In this document: positions 44,901 to 58,629 of the stretch, one piece after another
Position numbering within the stretch: the stretch's first letter is position 1
How the letters are laid out: each line of letters starts with the position of its first letter
Notes under the pieces: generated by a model
Told to the model about the DNA's origin: nothing
Seen by the model: only the letters and a program-made list of their open reading frames with translations
Database searches by the model: none
From: Notamacropus eugenii
Taxonomy: Eukaryota; Chordata; Mammalia; Diprotodontia; Macropodidae
Assembly (NCBI RefSeq): GCF_028372415.1
Contig: NC_092875.1
Span: 411,999,239-412,063,238, forward strand
Direction: 5' to 3'
Length of the DNA: 64,000 nt
Made by a program: the position numbers and the translations under genes

Positions 44901-47900
44901 CCCTCTCCCGCCCCATCTCATCCCAAGGAAAGGAAGGTGATAACCTGTTTAGCTGAGAGTATGGAAATATACAGGTAAAAATAAAGTTTTCACATTGGAC
45001 TGCTTCTCTCCCATCCAGCCCTTCCAAAATGTCTGCTTGCGTTTTAACTTTAGAAATAGAAAGATTGGACTTGGAAATGCGGAGTCCTAAATTGCTAATC
45101 ATCTAACAACAAACTAAACCAACTCAAAAAAACTAATATATTCTATCACTTCTCTCCTGTCTTTGCCTTTATTTTTAAAACTCCCTTGTGTAATTAAGTG
45201 ATAGTATGTATGTCCCTGTGTACGTATATGTGCATATATGTATATACATACCTAATGTACATATGTGTATATATAGATATACACACATATTATTTGCCTT
45301 TTTTCTTCAGTTAAAAAAGTTGTGTAAAGGAGGCCTAATATGGAAAATTTGAGAAAAAGCTTATTCTATTTCATGAAATGTGAAAATCCTCAGATAATTT
45401 ACTCTCTAGAAATTGCCTGACTTGAAAGTCTCATTGGTAGCAAGTCACCGGTTAATTTTCAGTGATCTCTTAAATAAGAAACATTGCAAAACCAAGCCTC
45501 CCCCCTAAATTAAGTAAACTTCTTAGTATTTATTAGGTTCTTAATGTGCCTGCCAATTTATCTTTAAAGGACCTCCAAACTCAAAGTCTGGAAGGTCTAA
45601 CTCTGGTGTCCTATTGCCTTCAGAAAGTTCAGTATGTTGGGAAGTTCTTTTCTTTGTATCTTTTGCCTGATCTAGATTTTGATAAGATCTGTGAGATACA
45701 CAGGCTATCTCAGTTGCTTTGTGCGTATGGATACATAGTTTCTCCAGGGCACAAAACAGAAGTGTCAATTTCTCATTGACTCCGCTGGGGCTTCTCCAAA
45801 GCGTCCTCCCTCAGACCGCCCTATCGTTTGCTCCTAGGTTTATGCTTGAACCCATCACCACATTTACAAAAGTTGTTTCAGTGTGTGGTGTATTTGAAAT
45901 AGAAAGGACAGAACTAGTTTAAGAGATTGCCAAGTGTGAGAACATCCATGGGAAAATATAATTTAAAAATAAAAAATAAAAAAAAAAACATCCTGAGCTT
46001 CTTGCCCCTAATAATCTTAGACTAAATGGGTCGTTTGAAAAACTTGTTTTTTTAAGAAATATGTTAATTCTCATTATGAGGAAACTACTTCCATTAAAAA
46101 GGGAATTTGGGGTTCCATAAAGATAACCAAGCTAACTAGTTTTAAAAAAACAGAAGGAAAGGATGTGATTTTATCACAACATATTCCATCATCCTGCCTA
46201 CTCACCATGGAAGTAAATGTTAGAAAATGCAAGGTGCTGGTGACTTGCACTGGAGATTGACAATGCTTCTCCCCCATCTCTCTCACCTCCCACCTCCCTC
46301 CCACACAGTGTGGTGTTTTAGCTCTGTAAACCAATAAGCAATTACAAAGAATTATTGCTGATGATAGCAATTCCAAACAGACAAGCTGGCATGTAGCTGG
46401 GGGAAAACCTTTAGTAATGGCCAATTTCACCATAATGGTGGAAGACAACCTGTTTTCCTGTTGTCAACCCACGATAACATTGTAAACAAATATTTTCCTA
46501 ATCATCCCCTAACCTGAAGAAGATCTGGAAATGCATAGAAAATCTACTGGTAAACAGAAAGGCTTGAGGGAGACCAATCCTTATTTTGCTTCTCAATGTA
46601 TCTGTTCAAAATTTATGTGGATTTCTATTGAAAAGCTCCTACCAGGGCTTTAACCACAAGAAAGTTAGGGTTGCACCTATCACATCTTAATCACAAAATT
46701 CTTATAACCCCCTTTAATTTGTAGTTGAAATATACATTTGGTTATTCTTTATTGTTTTTTCTCAACTCCATTTTTCTCTTATGGTATGTATGTAATATAT
46801 AGACACATGCGTAAAAAAATCTCTCCCTTAAAATGTTCTTGTTGTAGAATAAATCAAGTGGCGATTAACAGTTTAGACAATATTTTTTTTCATTTGTATT
46901 TGATCGCAGGAGCGACCTCTTGTGTTCAAAGATGGAATTAATCCTCTTGTCAAAAAAAAAAAAAAATACTCTTCTGACCCGTGTGTATTCTGTTGGATGA
47001 AAAATAAACCTTTTAAAATAGAGATATACGAATCTCTTTCCCAAGAAGAGAAAGTGAATGATATGAATTCTCGGTAACATAAACTCCATCCCTAGTTCGC
47101 CCTTACACACCTTACAGTAACTTGAAAATTTAATGTGCTGGATGTGTTTTATTATACCCCTTCAAAGAGGTGGATATTCATAACCATGAAAGCTCGCACA
47201 TACAGACCCAATGCAAAAGTGATGCACATATCTGTGAGGTCCATGCTCCCGCCCCTATCCTCACGCAATCGTTTTCCTTCTCTGCTTCAAAGTCCAATAT
47301 TCTCCAAGAAGCTTGATGTAAAAGGATGGATTCCTGGAGTTAGATTCCAATCCTAATCTCCCTGGCTCCCAAATAGTTAAATCAGTTTAAAATTCCACTC
47401 AGAAGCAAGACAAAGCAAAACACACCACACACAAACAATAACCACAGCCACCTTCAGCCTTCGAAGATGTGACTGAATTTTAAGCTGGATCTTTGGTAAA
47501 TGAGGTGCAGTAAGGGAGAAACCTGTCTCCGCCTCAACAAGCCAGGATTGGGAAGAAAAGGAGGGCTTTGATCATGCTTTCTTTTTGCCACCGATTTGCT
47601 TACTGCATATTTCGGATTTTGTTCTCGAGAAGGCAAAGCTCTATATTTAGCCGGCGCCAGATTCGGTTTTGAGGGAGTGAAATAATGAGTGGGACTGCCA
47701 ATTTCAATGAGTAAGGTATTTAGAGAAAAGATTGCAGAAGGACTTATATTTTCTGATATTAATACAGGATTCAGAAGGCACAAAACAGGACATGTATATA
47801 TTTGTTTTATTTTGTAAAGTAGAAATTAATATGTTAACTCATCCCTATCCCTTGGCTTTTCTCCCCTTTTCTTTCTATTTTTCTTTCTGGGTAATCTTCT

Positions 47901-49343
47901 CTCAGGTAGTATGGAGCTACTAGCAATCAATATCTTTCATCACGTCCAGGGGTCAGATGAAATTATGTGCGTTTAAAGAAAGCTACGTATTAACTCTTTA
48001 TGTGTCACGACCAGGTATTTCCTATCTATTCTAGTGTTGGTCAGCGGTTTCTAAAACCAAGATAACAATCCCATCTAATTCAAAGGGGAAGAGGTGGCAG
48101 GTTCTCCGTGTGCATCAGCGGGAGGCGATGGATTATAACCGTCAATGGTAAATTGTTACAATAAATGCAGTTGCTTAATAATTTAGCTCCGCATCAAATT
48201 TATTTTCTGTGCTTCTCATGCCACAGTATTGACTTTATCTGAGTGCGGGTAGTCACTTTCTAACCAGAATAAGACAAAGGAAGACTTTGACAGGATTTCG
48301 TTCTCAGTTAACCCGCCCCACTCAAACTACTGAGTTACGGGTCTTAGTTCTCATTCTCTAGCCACGGAGGTGAGCAGTCTGCAAAGCGAACCCAGGGTTT
48401 TTGAGTTTGTAACAAGGTCTCGTGTCACTGAAGGGTAACAGTGACACTTGAAAGTTGCGAACACTTGAAATAGGGCTTGCCTATGCAGTTACCCTGCACC
48501 ATCTACCATCCTCGAGCTTGGGGGCATTGGTTTCTTGAAAATGCTACCCCTGGAATCATTTGAAAGCGCCTTCTCAACCTGCTCGGCTCTGTCGAATTGG
48601 TTCAGGCGTCTGAGTGAATATGTCCAAACTTATTTTAATGAAATCAGGAACCCTGACTACAACTCAGGTGGGAGTCAGAAAGAGAAAGAGAAAGCCACAA
48701 CTGCAGCCAACTGTGAGCTACATAATCAGTCTTTACATTTCAATGACTTCTTAGAAGAGAGAACCCCTAATCTTCCAAGCTCTTGCCACTGAAAGTACTA
48801 GATCAGTACTAAATCTATCCAGGCACTACCAGGCCTCTTAAGACAAAGCTAGCTAGGAGCCGCGAACCCCGGGAGTAAATAATACAATTCCATTTATTAA
48901 ATCGCACTGCTCTTCCGCATCCCGACGGCAGGCAGCCTTCCTGGCAGCGCTGTCCTCCCTCCTCACCTATTAACCAGTTCACTACAGGCCCTCCAGATTT
49001 AATTAGGGAAAGAGGAGGAAGGGGGGGGGGGGATTGGGGGAAGAGGAGGAACGCAGAAGTCAAACCCGGGAAAGTGGAAGCTACCCTCTTAAAACTCAAA
49101 GGAAAGAATGTCATATAAACTGCTCAGAATTTCATGCTTTTCAAAGCACCTCTGGATTTGTGAAAAATCTCAGATCAGGCAATAGATGTGAAGTCTTTGA
49201 GCATTTAGTATCAATTCCCTTCTTTGCCAAAGTGAGACTGCTTGGACAACTTAACTTGGGTGGGCGAGTAGTTTTGCAAAATTGGTGCTTTGGGAGTCTG
49301 CAAGAAGATCCAAAGGAGAGAAATGATAATGAAAGAATGCCGG

Positions 49344-49345
<2 letters not shown>
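44901..49345. other. ISL1 5' flank, single-copy, no gene seen
   Basis: About 4.4 kb upstream of ISL1 with no recognisable transposon. Contains alternating TATG/CATA at 45215-45290, A-rich runs at 45965-45988 and 46953-46966, and a segment at about 48100-48200 with several homeodomain-type cores (GGATTA, TTAATAATTTAG). Candidate regulatory sequence only. Confidence 0.5.

Positions 49346-49413
<68 letters not shown>
49346..49413. repeat. (TC)34 microsatellite
   Basis: Uninterrupted TC for 68 bp, upstream of ISL1. A similar GA array in inverse orientation lies at 51041-51100. Confidence 0.97.
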
Positions 49414-49418
<5 letters not shown>

Positions 49419-51003
49419 CCTTTTCTTCTCTTCAATCCGTGTGTGTCTGTGTAACGGACTTTAATATTGTCCCTGACCCTAAATAAGCAATGTTACAATA
49501 CATTACTTTGCTACTTAAAGTTTAGCCCTTAAGAAATGCTTCCCACTGTTTGAGACTGCAGAAAGAAGACAGCTCTAAGGAGCTTCTCATTTCTTAAACA
49601 AGTCCTAGAAACTGAATTTTAATTTCATGCCCGCTCCCTCCCCACTCCCTCCACTACTACCACAACCTCCACTTTCTTCCACCCAAGCCGCCAGCCTCGC
49701 CCTCCTTGAAGGGGGTTTATTTTTTTTTCCTGCCCCCTTATTCCATCCATAGCAGACTTTCTGGGTCGTGGACCGTTTTTCCTTTGTATTTTCTGTTCAG
49801 GACTTCGAGGACAGTTTTTTTCTTTCTTTTTTGAGGTCACTTACTCTTGTCTCAGAATAACTAAGACAAGTCCTTTTCAAGCACCCCTCCCCCCATCCAT
49901 GGTGATCTGGAGAAGATGGAGGCGTTCATATCTTGTAATGTCATAGCCTGAGTTCAGGAGGAATGAAAATTGGAAATAAGACTCCCTCATTTCTTCACAC
50001 TCGTCTCCATCCTCCTCTCTTTTCTTCCGATTCCGATTCAGTTAGTAAAAAAAATAAAAATGCGTGGTCTTGGGCATTCCTTGGAGGATTGTATGTAACT
50101 CCCCCACCCACCCACCCACTTCTACCCCATTCCCCAGGTCCCCGGCACTAACTTTGTAGAAAAAACGCGGGCAAACCACAACAGAGACTACATACAGGAA
50201 AAGCGAGTTATCGCCGTCCTTTGCCTTCTTTCTCTCCCTTTTCCCCAATCTCAGTGAAGCTTCTGATAGTTACACCCTGTTTTCCAAACCAAAGATCTAA
50301 TCCCACCTGAGTGGCCTTACAGGGAATTGGGTGGGTGGAGTCATTGCCCTGAAGGAGCCGGGTAAGGAGAGAAAATGTAAATTGGAGAGTCGGAAGAACA
50401 TCCTTGCTGCCAAATCATGCACTAGGTAGGTAATTCCAAAGCCAGCACCATTCATCTGAGTGAAGATCTCTGTTCCCTGCTTTAAAATAACTGGGGAAGA
50501 GAAAGAAAATGTCACCTGTGCCCTTTTCTGATGTGTGACAGTTCCAGGAGACTTCCTACTTCTGTTTCAGGGTTATATCAAATAGAAGAAAGCAACCCCC
50601 ACCTCTACTTCCCTATCCCCCTAAGAAAGCAGATCAAACCAATCATATTAGAAAAATAAAGGGAAAAAAGGGTTCCTCATCCCTGTTTCTTTTGTATTAT
50701 TTGAAAATCCTTTGCAAGATCATCCCTTATTGAATACAAGAAAATGAACTAACCTATTGGCAGCACATTGTCAGTCTGCGGTTTTTACTATCTTTCTAGA
50801 AATCAATCTTAATTCCCCCCAGTCACAAGGAGAATTAAATCCTCTAAGCAACATCTTTAATATTCTATTCCTGAAGTAAGAATAGTATAGAACACTATAA
50901 ATGATAGGCTAGATTTATTTAAGTGAGAATTAATTTCTAATACATCAAATATACATAACAAATTTTCTTTTCCAATTTATGTTACACAGTTACTATTTAA
51001 AAT
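49414..51003. other. ISL1 5' flank between two CT/GA arrays, no gene seen
   Basis: Pyrimidine-rich at 49620-49740 and 49880-49900. A CCCA run at 50101-50120 (CCCCCACCCACCCACCCACT) is a small tandem repeat. No transposon or gene recognised. Confidence 0.5.
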
Positions 51004-51034
51004 GTTGTTGTTGTTTTGTGTGTGTGTGTGTGAC

Positions 51035-51101
<67 letters not shown>
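51004..51101. repeat. (GTT)n-(TG)n-(AG)n compound microsatellite
   Basis: Short TTG run, then TG from about 51017 to 51032, then a pure 60-bp AG run at 51041-51100. Confidence 0.96.
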
Positions 51102-51105
<4 letters not shown>

Positions 51106-53640
51106 CATCATGCACTTGTGTGTATGTATTCCATATTCATCCCTCCCCCTTCTTGTACACAGAAGACACATTATCCACGTGCTCATTAGATAGCCCATCA
51201 GGCTTTGTTGATTTAGTAGGTCCTGAAGCTAAACACAAGAATTACCACTGAGCCACTTTACAATTCACTATTGTTGACTTTCACCCAGTAAACCTCTACT
51301 GTGTAAAACTTGAGACCTCCCCCCCCATGAAAAATAAATTGTAAAAAAAAAAAACCTCTTTATAAGACTAAATCAAGTGTAGGATTTGAATTTGAAATAG
51401 GTATGTTTATTGATAAATACAATTCAAAAATGGAAAAGAATGCCTTTTAAATGATAGACAAATAGGTGTGTAGCTAAGTGCTAGAGAAAGAACCACTCCA
51501 TAGCATAACACAAATATATAAACCAAAGTTTGTTATTCTAGTTCTCAAATCATACATATTTCATACTAAATGAAATACAATAGAGGTACAGTTGTGCTTC
51601 TATGCATTTTAGAACTGGGTATGCAAGATTATAGCTTCTTTATTGGGAGGAAGGGAGGCCAATGGTCACTACATGTTATGTTCATCTTCACCATGATTTT
51701 AAATATCAGGAATGACAACTTTTCTATTTTGAATGCTCCCATCTCATAATTCATAAATATAAAATGAATTCTATCCATTGTCCTGACATATCTAATCACA
51801 GCACACCAACTGGAAATAAAAACTCCAATAAATCATAAACCCTGCTCACAATGTGGTCATGATAAACTCATTTGTGGTTTGCCATTGTTGCTGTACTCTT
51901 TAGTTATATATACACATTAATTTATTAAATGATAAGGTACTGTATAATATAGTATCTTCTCCTATTCTCCATTTAAATTTCTAGGTAAATTCTATGGAAG
52001 TAAAGCAGTGATGTCTACTTTGAGATTGTTCTCATAGTCTATTATCAAACCACAGTAAGTTATAAAGCATAGTAGTTGTAAGATTCACAGTTATAACTAG
52101 CATGAAGCTTTCATTCTGGTTTCAGAGTATTCAATCTAGCTATAAAAACATTGAGTTATTATAGATAGTTTCTCTTGAACCTAGATAAAATTGATGATGT
52201 GCCATTAAAAAAAAATAAAAGAAACTGTTATACAGGATGAATTTTAATACCTTAGGAGCATCCCTATATTTTTGAATATGTTAAGCCAGAAATTACATTT
52301 TTTCCCATAACAAGCATATTGCTGACTTTTACTTTTTTAGAATTCAAGTTATTTTATGTTTCCTGTCAGAACAGAGGATGCTGTGATATGTCTTGTTCTT
52401 GGCTCAGCCTCAGAATGAGTTGTACCCTATGCTTTCTCTTTTGGAGGAGAATGGCCTCTCAGTAACAGTAATGTTATCGCTGGCTTTGGATTCCAGCATG
52501 GCATATTTCTAAAAGTTTTATCTGTTAAATCTGGTCAGTATATTTCTTCCAGTCTTAGGATTTTGACTTTCAAGTCAGAAAGGTTCATGATACATGTGGC
52601 ACTCAGTCCAACTATCAAATCATTGCAAATCTGCTCCTGGAAACTTTGGACAAGCCCTAGCAGAATAATTCTGTTTTCTTTTGCTATGCCATGAGCAAAG
52701 AGGGAGTGTGAGTTATTCCCTCTCACAGAAGAAGAAGGAGGAGGTAGCTGGAAGATCATACTTTTGAATAGGCAGGGGAAAGAATAGATTGTAGGTGACT
52801 TTATCTATTGCCTGAAAGACAGGGAATGAAAGTGTTTATAGGAAAGCAAAGAGTAGTGAAAAAAAAGAGATGAGAAAGGTTATTAGGGGAAGAAATGAGT
52901 GGGTAAATGGAAAGTAGAACAAAAGAAAGGGAAGGGAAAATGAAGGGTAGGTGTAGACTGACAGAATGAACAGTTTTATGTAAACCCCTATTACTGAGGG
53001 ATGTAAAGAGGACTAGAAAAAGGACATGTTCATTTTAAACTGTTATTCAAAGTGCTGCTCAATCTGACTTTGGTGAAGCTGTTTTTTTTGCAAAAAAAAA
53101 CCCTTATTTCTCATAGATTTTAAAATCATCTTATTACTTTTAAAAGTGTTAACATGAATAGAATGTCAACAAAACTAAATATAAAGAGTTTTGACTATGC
53201 CAATGAAAATTCGGCATCTGTTGTTACTAATAGCAAAACTGAATTACTGTGCTTGCGTTTGAAGCAAGGCTAACAATAGAATTTAGAAAGAAAAGAACAT
53301 CAAGAGTGAGAAAAAGGGTTTCAAAGTTTTCCAGGGATTTTACTACTCCCTGACCTGTCTCCAGATTGGATTATTACCAGAGGTGTGATCCAAGCATTCA
53401 GAACTTTGAACCAAAATGAAAACTGGAGCCTGTTATGAAAACATAGCCGTATGCTCAAGTTTACACAGAACAGCTTGAAGGGCTGCCAGCATCATCACTG
53501 CTGCAATAGCTAGCCTGACCAGGCTTTTCTCTCTGTACAAGACTTTTTGCCCAGGCTCTGATGTCAGAACACTGGCTCTGATGCAAGGGATCCAACAAGA
53601 AAATGAAGCCTAAGGCTTATGCTACATCCACACATTTGAA
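51102..53640. other. Distal ISL1 5' flank, no gene seen
   Basis: AT-rich, with no interspersed repeats that I can recognise. A purine-rich block lies at about 52840-52960. Confidence 0.5.
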
Positions 53641-54278
53641 TATTGCTAATACAAAAAAAATTCGGAACTCATACGTAGTTGTTCTCAGAGAGCTCCTCTG
53701 GAGGTTACAGGGTCACTTGTTTCCGCACATGTGCAGAAACAAACAGGCCTATAAAGCCTGACGGGAGGCAGAAGTGCACCATAAAAGGTCAAGCCCAGCC
53801 AGAATCAAGCTACATTTGAAAGGCATCTACCACAGAGAAGAAATATGAGACAGACAGGAGCAGTTTAGAGATGGATAGGGGATTAATCATAGTAAAAGAC
53901 AGAGCAAAAAGGAGAGCAAGTTCTGCCAAGCATGAATACTTCTCTACTTGCATGCTTCACAATGTACACTATTCACAATACATACAGGTTGGCCAAGGTC
54001 GGGTTGGTCCTAGGGGGAAAAAGGAGCTGTTAAGTGTACTACATGGTAGATAGAGAATTTTTACATTCCTCCCACGAAATCTGAAATTCTCATTTTAAAA
54101 ACTCGCCCAAACTGTAACACTGGAAATTGATTTCTTTTTCAGAAACCTTACTGATATCATATGTTGCACAAGACTGCATCCTGTTTATTACATGCTGCTT
54201 GTAGAGACATTCAAATGCTTTTCTTTAGTTTTTCTTTTCCATTACTTTTAGGTTTCAGTAGAAAGAGCTGTATTCAGG
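53641..54278. promoter_or_regulatory. Single-copy segment with a near-perfect 26-bp palindrome and TATA-like motifs
   Basis: At 53717-53742 the sequence TTGTTTCCGCACATGTGCAG then AAACAA is an inverted repeat with one mismatched pair, centred on an E-box (CACATGTG). TATAAA follows at 53751-53756 and CATAAAAG at 53781-53788. This could be a small promoter or an enhancer. An old LTR is an alternative. No coding region follows. Confidence 0.25.
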
Positions 54279-54505
54279 GTTGTTGTTCTTGTTCATTCAG
54301 TTGTTTTCAGTCATATGTGATTCTCTATAGTTCCATTTGAGGCTTTCTTGACAGATATTTGCCACTTCCGTCTCCAGCTCACTTTACAGATGAGCAAATT
54401 GAGGCAAACAGGGTTAAGTGACTTGCCCAAGGTCATACAGCTAGTCAGTGTCTGAGGCCAGATTTGAACACAGGTCTTCCTGATTTTGACACCTAACTGC
54501 CCCCA
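54279..54505 (-). mobile_element. Marsupial tRNA-headed SINE, minus orientation, nearly complete
   Basis: Starts with the tail complement GTTGTTGTTCTTGTTCATTC, then CATTTGAGGCTTTCTTGACA, CACTTTACAGATGAGCAAAT, GACTTGCCCAAGGTCATACA and ends at the head complement ACACCTAACTGCCCC. Same family as 14224-14445. It marks the right border of the repeat-poor domain. Confidence 0.88.
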
Positions 54506-54620
54506 GGGAGAATGAGTTCAAATTTCAGTCCCACTGCTTACTACCTTGGTGACCAAATCACTTAACTCTGTGCCTTAGTTGCCTCATCCATAAAGTCTAC
54601 AGTCCTGTGAATATTCTTCC
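54506..54620 (+). mobile_element. MIR/THER-like SINE fragment, plus orientation
   Basis: GAGTTCAAATTTCAGTCCCA, GTGACCAAATCACTTAACTC and GTTGCCTCATCCATAAAG. Confidence 0.7.
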
Positions 54621-55404
54621 TTTATTTGTTGATACAGCTTTTTGGCATAATTCATTTTAAAAGCCAATCCACATCTTGTTGGTGTCATCTTGATCATTTT
54701 CTTTATTTCTCTTCACTGACAGCCCATGTATGTTGCCTACATAGGACCAGCCTTGGGAAGAAAATAGAGAGCCACCTGTTTAATATGATTTAACCATTTC
54801 CTCTGTTACCTCTTGCAGTCCCCTAAACCCCACCATGAGAGAATCATTTCTGTGGCTTTTGAAAACTATTTATATATTAAGACTTCATTACTCAAATAAG
54901 AGGGGTAACAAACTCTTGCCATCAACAAACCTGCTTTAACAGGTTGACATATAACTGAAGTCAAAGTTCTCTAGAAAAATAAATGATATAGAAGAAGCAC
55001 CTGGGCTGGAAATTATCAGGGAGAAGGGCTAGGAAGGAGAAGAGGCCAAAGCACAGATGACATCATTTTGTCTCTGTCATCCCACTCACCCCAAGGACCA
55101 TTGCACAGTCATCTTTCCTTGCTACAAAAGAAGTCTCAGAAAACAAGACCTTCTTGGAGGACCATGGACCAAGTTTTCTCAACTTTGGCAGTAAGTGTGT
55201 AGACAAATCTAGAAGAAAAAGTTCCTTATTGGACTATCCCAGAATTTGCAATGATCATAGAAATCTATATACATTATTTTCTCTCACAGAAGGCTTTGCA
55301 GGACTCAGCATAGACAAATATGGATATGTGTGGGAAGTCAAAGGCCAGGAAAGGGTGGAATAAACAGTAGAAAGATATAGAAGAGATTTCTGCTGAGTCT
55401 ACAA
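54621..55404. other. Non-coding stretch, no clear feature
   Basis: No gene or repeat that I recognise. Confidence 0.5.
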
Positions 55405-55600
55405 TCATCTATCAATCAATATTTATTAAGTACACACTATGTGCCAGGCACTGTGCTAATCATACAGTAATAGTAATAAAAATATGGTAATGTCTGTGTC
55501 CAGAGGTTCACAGGTAGAGCTGAAAGAGTCCTTCAGAGTCACCTAGTCTAACTCCTACCATGATGTGCAGATGAAGAAAGTGAGACCCAGATGTTTTTAA
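55405..55600. mobile_element. Antisense L2 3' end followed by a THER-like SINE fragment
   Basis: 55410-55470 has AATATTTATTAAGTACACAC then TATGTGCCAGGCACTGTGCT, the complement of an L2/MIR-type 3' end. 55505-55600 has AGCTGAAAGAGTCCTTCAGA, CACCTAGTCTAACTCCTACC and AGAAAGTGAGACCCAGATG. Confidence 0.65.
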
Positions 55601-56434
55601 AGGGGATATTTATGGTAGTGATTTACTGTCTCTTTAGTGCAGTGGTGGGGATTTTACCAGGTTTTCTTCTTTAATCTTTCTCTGATTCTGAGACTGCTGG
55701 TGTAGTTCCAAAAAACTCATTCAAACAAAGTTAAGATAGCTACTTGATTTTAGGCAGGTTGAATAAATATTGGATAGACTGAATTTTTCACTGTTCAGTT
55801 AGTTGTTTCTGTCAAATAAGAGATTTGCATGATGAATAGGCTCCTATTGAGGTTCTCACCTTATCTCCTACCACAGGTGACACCAGGTGAGCTTACTTTT
55901 AGATTTATTATTTGATAATCTCCTGCTTTAGAATGTAGTGTGAGGCTTTGTGGCAGCAGGATACCACAGGATTAATGGAGAAGTTACCACACTGAATAAA
56001 CTTTTTCTGAGGGCAAAAGCATTATTATATATGTTTTAAAACTGGATAAATTGGTCAGCTATTCAGAAATTTGTTAAAGAATTGGATTTCAAAAAGTGTC
56101 TATACAAAACTAAATTGATTGATTGATACTATTTGGTCACTTAGAGACTAGCCTGATTAAACTAGTATCCATTTTTTAATTAACCAATTGTATCTAGGCA
56201 CTTTGGAGACAGGAAAAATGTTAATACGGGTATGTGACATGAAAGAAATGAAATTGATCATATTTTTAATGTGTGTCTTCTTCCTACTGATCAAGTATAT
56301 TATATTCTGCATGAATATATACACATATGTGTATACATATATACAGAGATATGTGAAATTAAAAATGTGCCATTTTGAGTTTGAATAGGACAGTAATGAA
56401 TTTTAATCTATTCTCAAGAAATTAATGCTATTGT
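55601..56434. other. Non-coding stretch with alternating AT/GT sequence
   Basis: TATACACATATGTGTATACA-type sequence at about 56318-56345. Nothing else recognised. Confidence 0.5.
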
Positions 56435-56770
56435 GAGTCAGTCAGCCAACAAGGATGTATTAAGCGCTTAATATGTGCCAATCACTTTGCAAAGCACCTG
56501 GAAAACAAAGAAAAAACAAAAACACTGTTCCTGCCTTCAAGAATCTTACATTCTAATGGGGGCAGAAGACAACAAGCAAATGCCTGGATAGATACAAGAT
56601 ATAGATACAGAATAGGGAAAATTAATTTGAGAGAGGCATTAATTAGTATTAGTTGAAGAGTCAGAAACTTAGTTTTAAGGGAAAAAGTCATTAAGGTGAG
56701 AGAGATGAGGGAGGAACTTTCAATTAAGTTAAACTCTTGAAGTGTGTAAACTAGGAAAACAGACATCCCA
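56435..56770 (-). mobile_element. Antisense L2 3'-end fragment
   Basis: GTATTAAGCGCTTAATATGT, GTTCCTGCCTTCAAGAATCT, TACATTCTAATGGGGGCAG and AGACAACAAGCAAATGCC are the complement of an L2 3' end in order. Confidence 0.7.
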
Positions 56771-57354
56771 GAAGTTTTCCTTTTGTTGTTTGTTTGTTTT
56801 TAGAGATTCTCACTAAGAATCAATATGGAATTTTAATATGACTTCAGAGGGAAATGAATATTTAACTAGATAATATGTGCTTTTATTTGCAAACTATAAA
56901 ATTGAGGGGGCAGGACTAGATATGAGATAGAGACATCAGATTATACTTACATTTGGATTTTCCTTTTCTTAATAGGTTCCCAGCACTTTGCTAACGTACT
57001 GAGTGTGCCCAGGTATACCTCAGAAAAGGTGTGCTCAGTCCCCATCCCTCCCTTTTTGGAAGTGATCATCTAAACTTAAGCCAAATCCTGATGTTTAATC
57101 AGATGTACCTAGGAGAAATCCTAGGTAAGCAGAAAATAGGAGGCAAATTCTGCTGTTCCCAGGGGAAACATTGGGTGGAGGCATAAAGCAGACACATTTT
57201 AGGAAGTGTCCAAGATAGAACTTTGTCCCTTGAGCCCTGAATTTTGTTAATGAACCCTAGGATTACCCTAATAAAGAGCTGGATCTGGTCAAGAGTAGTA
57301 TATGGGTGTATTTCATGTAAATTTTACTTATTTAAATTTTACTTTTTGTTCAAA
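56771..57354. other. Non-coding stretch, no clear feature
   Basis: Nothing recognised beyond a short GTTT run (56785-56802). Confidence 0.5.
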
Positions 57355-57690
57355 GCAAATAGATTTCTGAGCCACAAACCACTGAGACCCTCATCTAGGA
57401 GCAAAACATGCCAACTGCACAATTCTGTCTTGTGACCTTAAACAAGCCACTTCATTCTTTTGAATGTCATTTCTCTCATCTGCAAGAAAATGCAAGATAA
57501 CCTCTAGGTTTTTCCTAGCTCTAAATTTCTGTAATTCAGTATCTTACTACCGTAGGTTTCATGTTAAGAAAATAAACACCTATAAAATGATGTCTCCCCT
57601 TATTGTCATATTCTTCTGTCATTGGATGAGTCATACATCTTCTCTGGGTTTCAGTTTCCTCATCTGAAGAACAAGGACAAAAATAATTAT
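57355..57690 (+). mobile_element. Two MIR/THER-like SINE fragments, plus orientation
   Basis: The first (to about 57545) has TTGTGACCTTAAACAAGCCA, TTCTCTCATCTGCAAGAAAA and CTCTAAATTTCTGTAATTC. The second (about 57615-57690) has TCTGGGTTTCAGTTTCCTCA. Confidence 0.6.
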
Positions 57691-58629
57691 CTCTAATGAT
57701 CAAATTTTTATAACTTCAAAATAAATACATTATGACTTTTACTCCTTTCCACATATTCTAGTTTATTTTTCTAGGCTCTTAAGTCAAATGCTCTATAATA
57801 AGGCACAAATTAAGCAGTTTATTTATCTATACTGACCAACTGTTCAATTTGTACTATGCATATAAGGTGGCCCAAGGATGTCATGAGGGTAAATATGTGA
57901 GATTTTTTAATAGAAATACTCAGAACATAAAATATATTTTGAACATGAGCATTTTAAATATAAGAAATGTAATCTTTAGCATTAATTCAAAATCTGAGTT
58001 GATGGAGCAGTAGCTTCACGATATATTTTTCAGTCATTCTTGGAAGAGGAAAGATAAAACTCTGGCAATCAGTAATTGCGAACTCATAATACCGATTTTG
58101 TGGCAGGTTTTTTTCTTTTAAGTGGACTTCTTGTAGGTCTTATATTTCAGAATAAGTAGATACATAGTTTGTTAACTGATGGTGTAAGATCTACATTTGT
58201 AACACTTTTCCAATTATTCAGGGGGACTATTATCATGAAAGGAAAACACACAGCATTTTTAGTCACATGACCTTAGCATCCACGTTTAACTAGGAAAGGA
58301 TGGAAAGAGAAGATAAAGTTATATAGATCAGTACCATGACTTATCTTCAAAATTATAACACTTTTTTTAAGAAAGGGAGAAGGGCAGGTGAGGGATACAG
58401 ACATTATTTCAGAGGACTAGGGATCTCCTTTTGACTACCTCCTCTTTAAATCTGCCCTCCCTTCTATGAGCCCTCTCCCTTTTCTTTCCCTTCTCCCTTA
58501 CTATGGCCTAAAGAACTTTTGACAAAGAAATTCTCTCCCCTAGAGCAACTATTTTGCATTTATAGTTTTAGAGAATTACTTAGGATCCAGGTTCACATAG
58601 CCAATATGTTTGAAAAGTAAGCTTAAAGT
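57691..58629. other. Non-coding stretch, no clear feature
   Basis: AT-rich. I recognise nothing. Confidence 0.5.
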
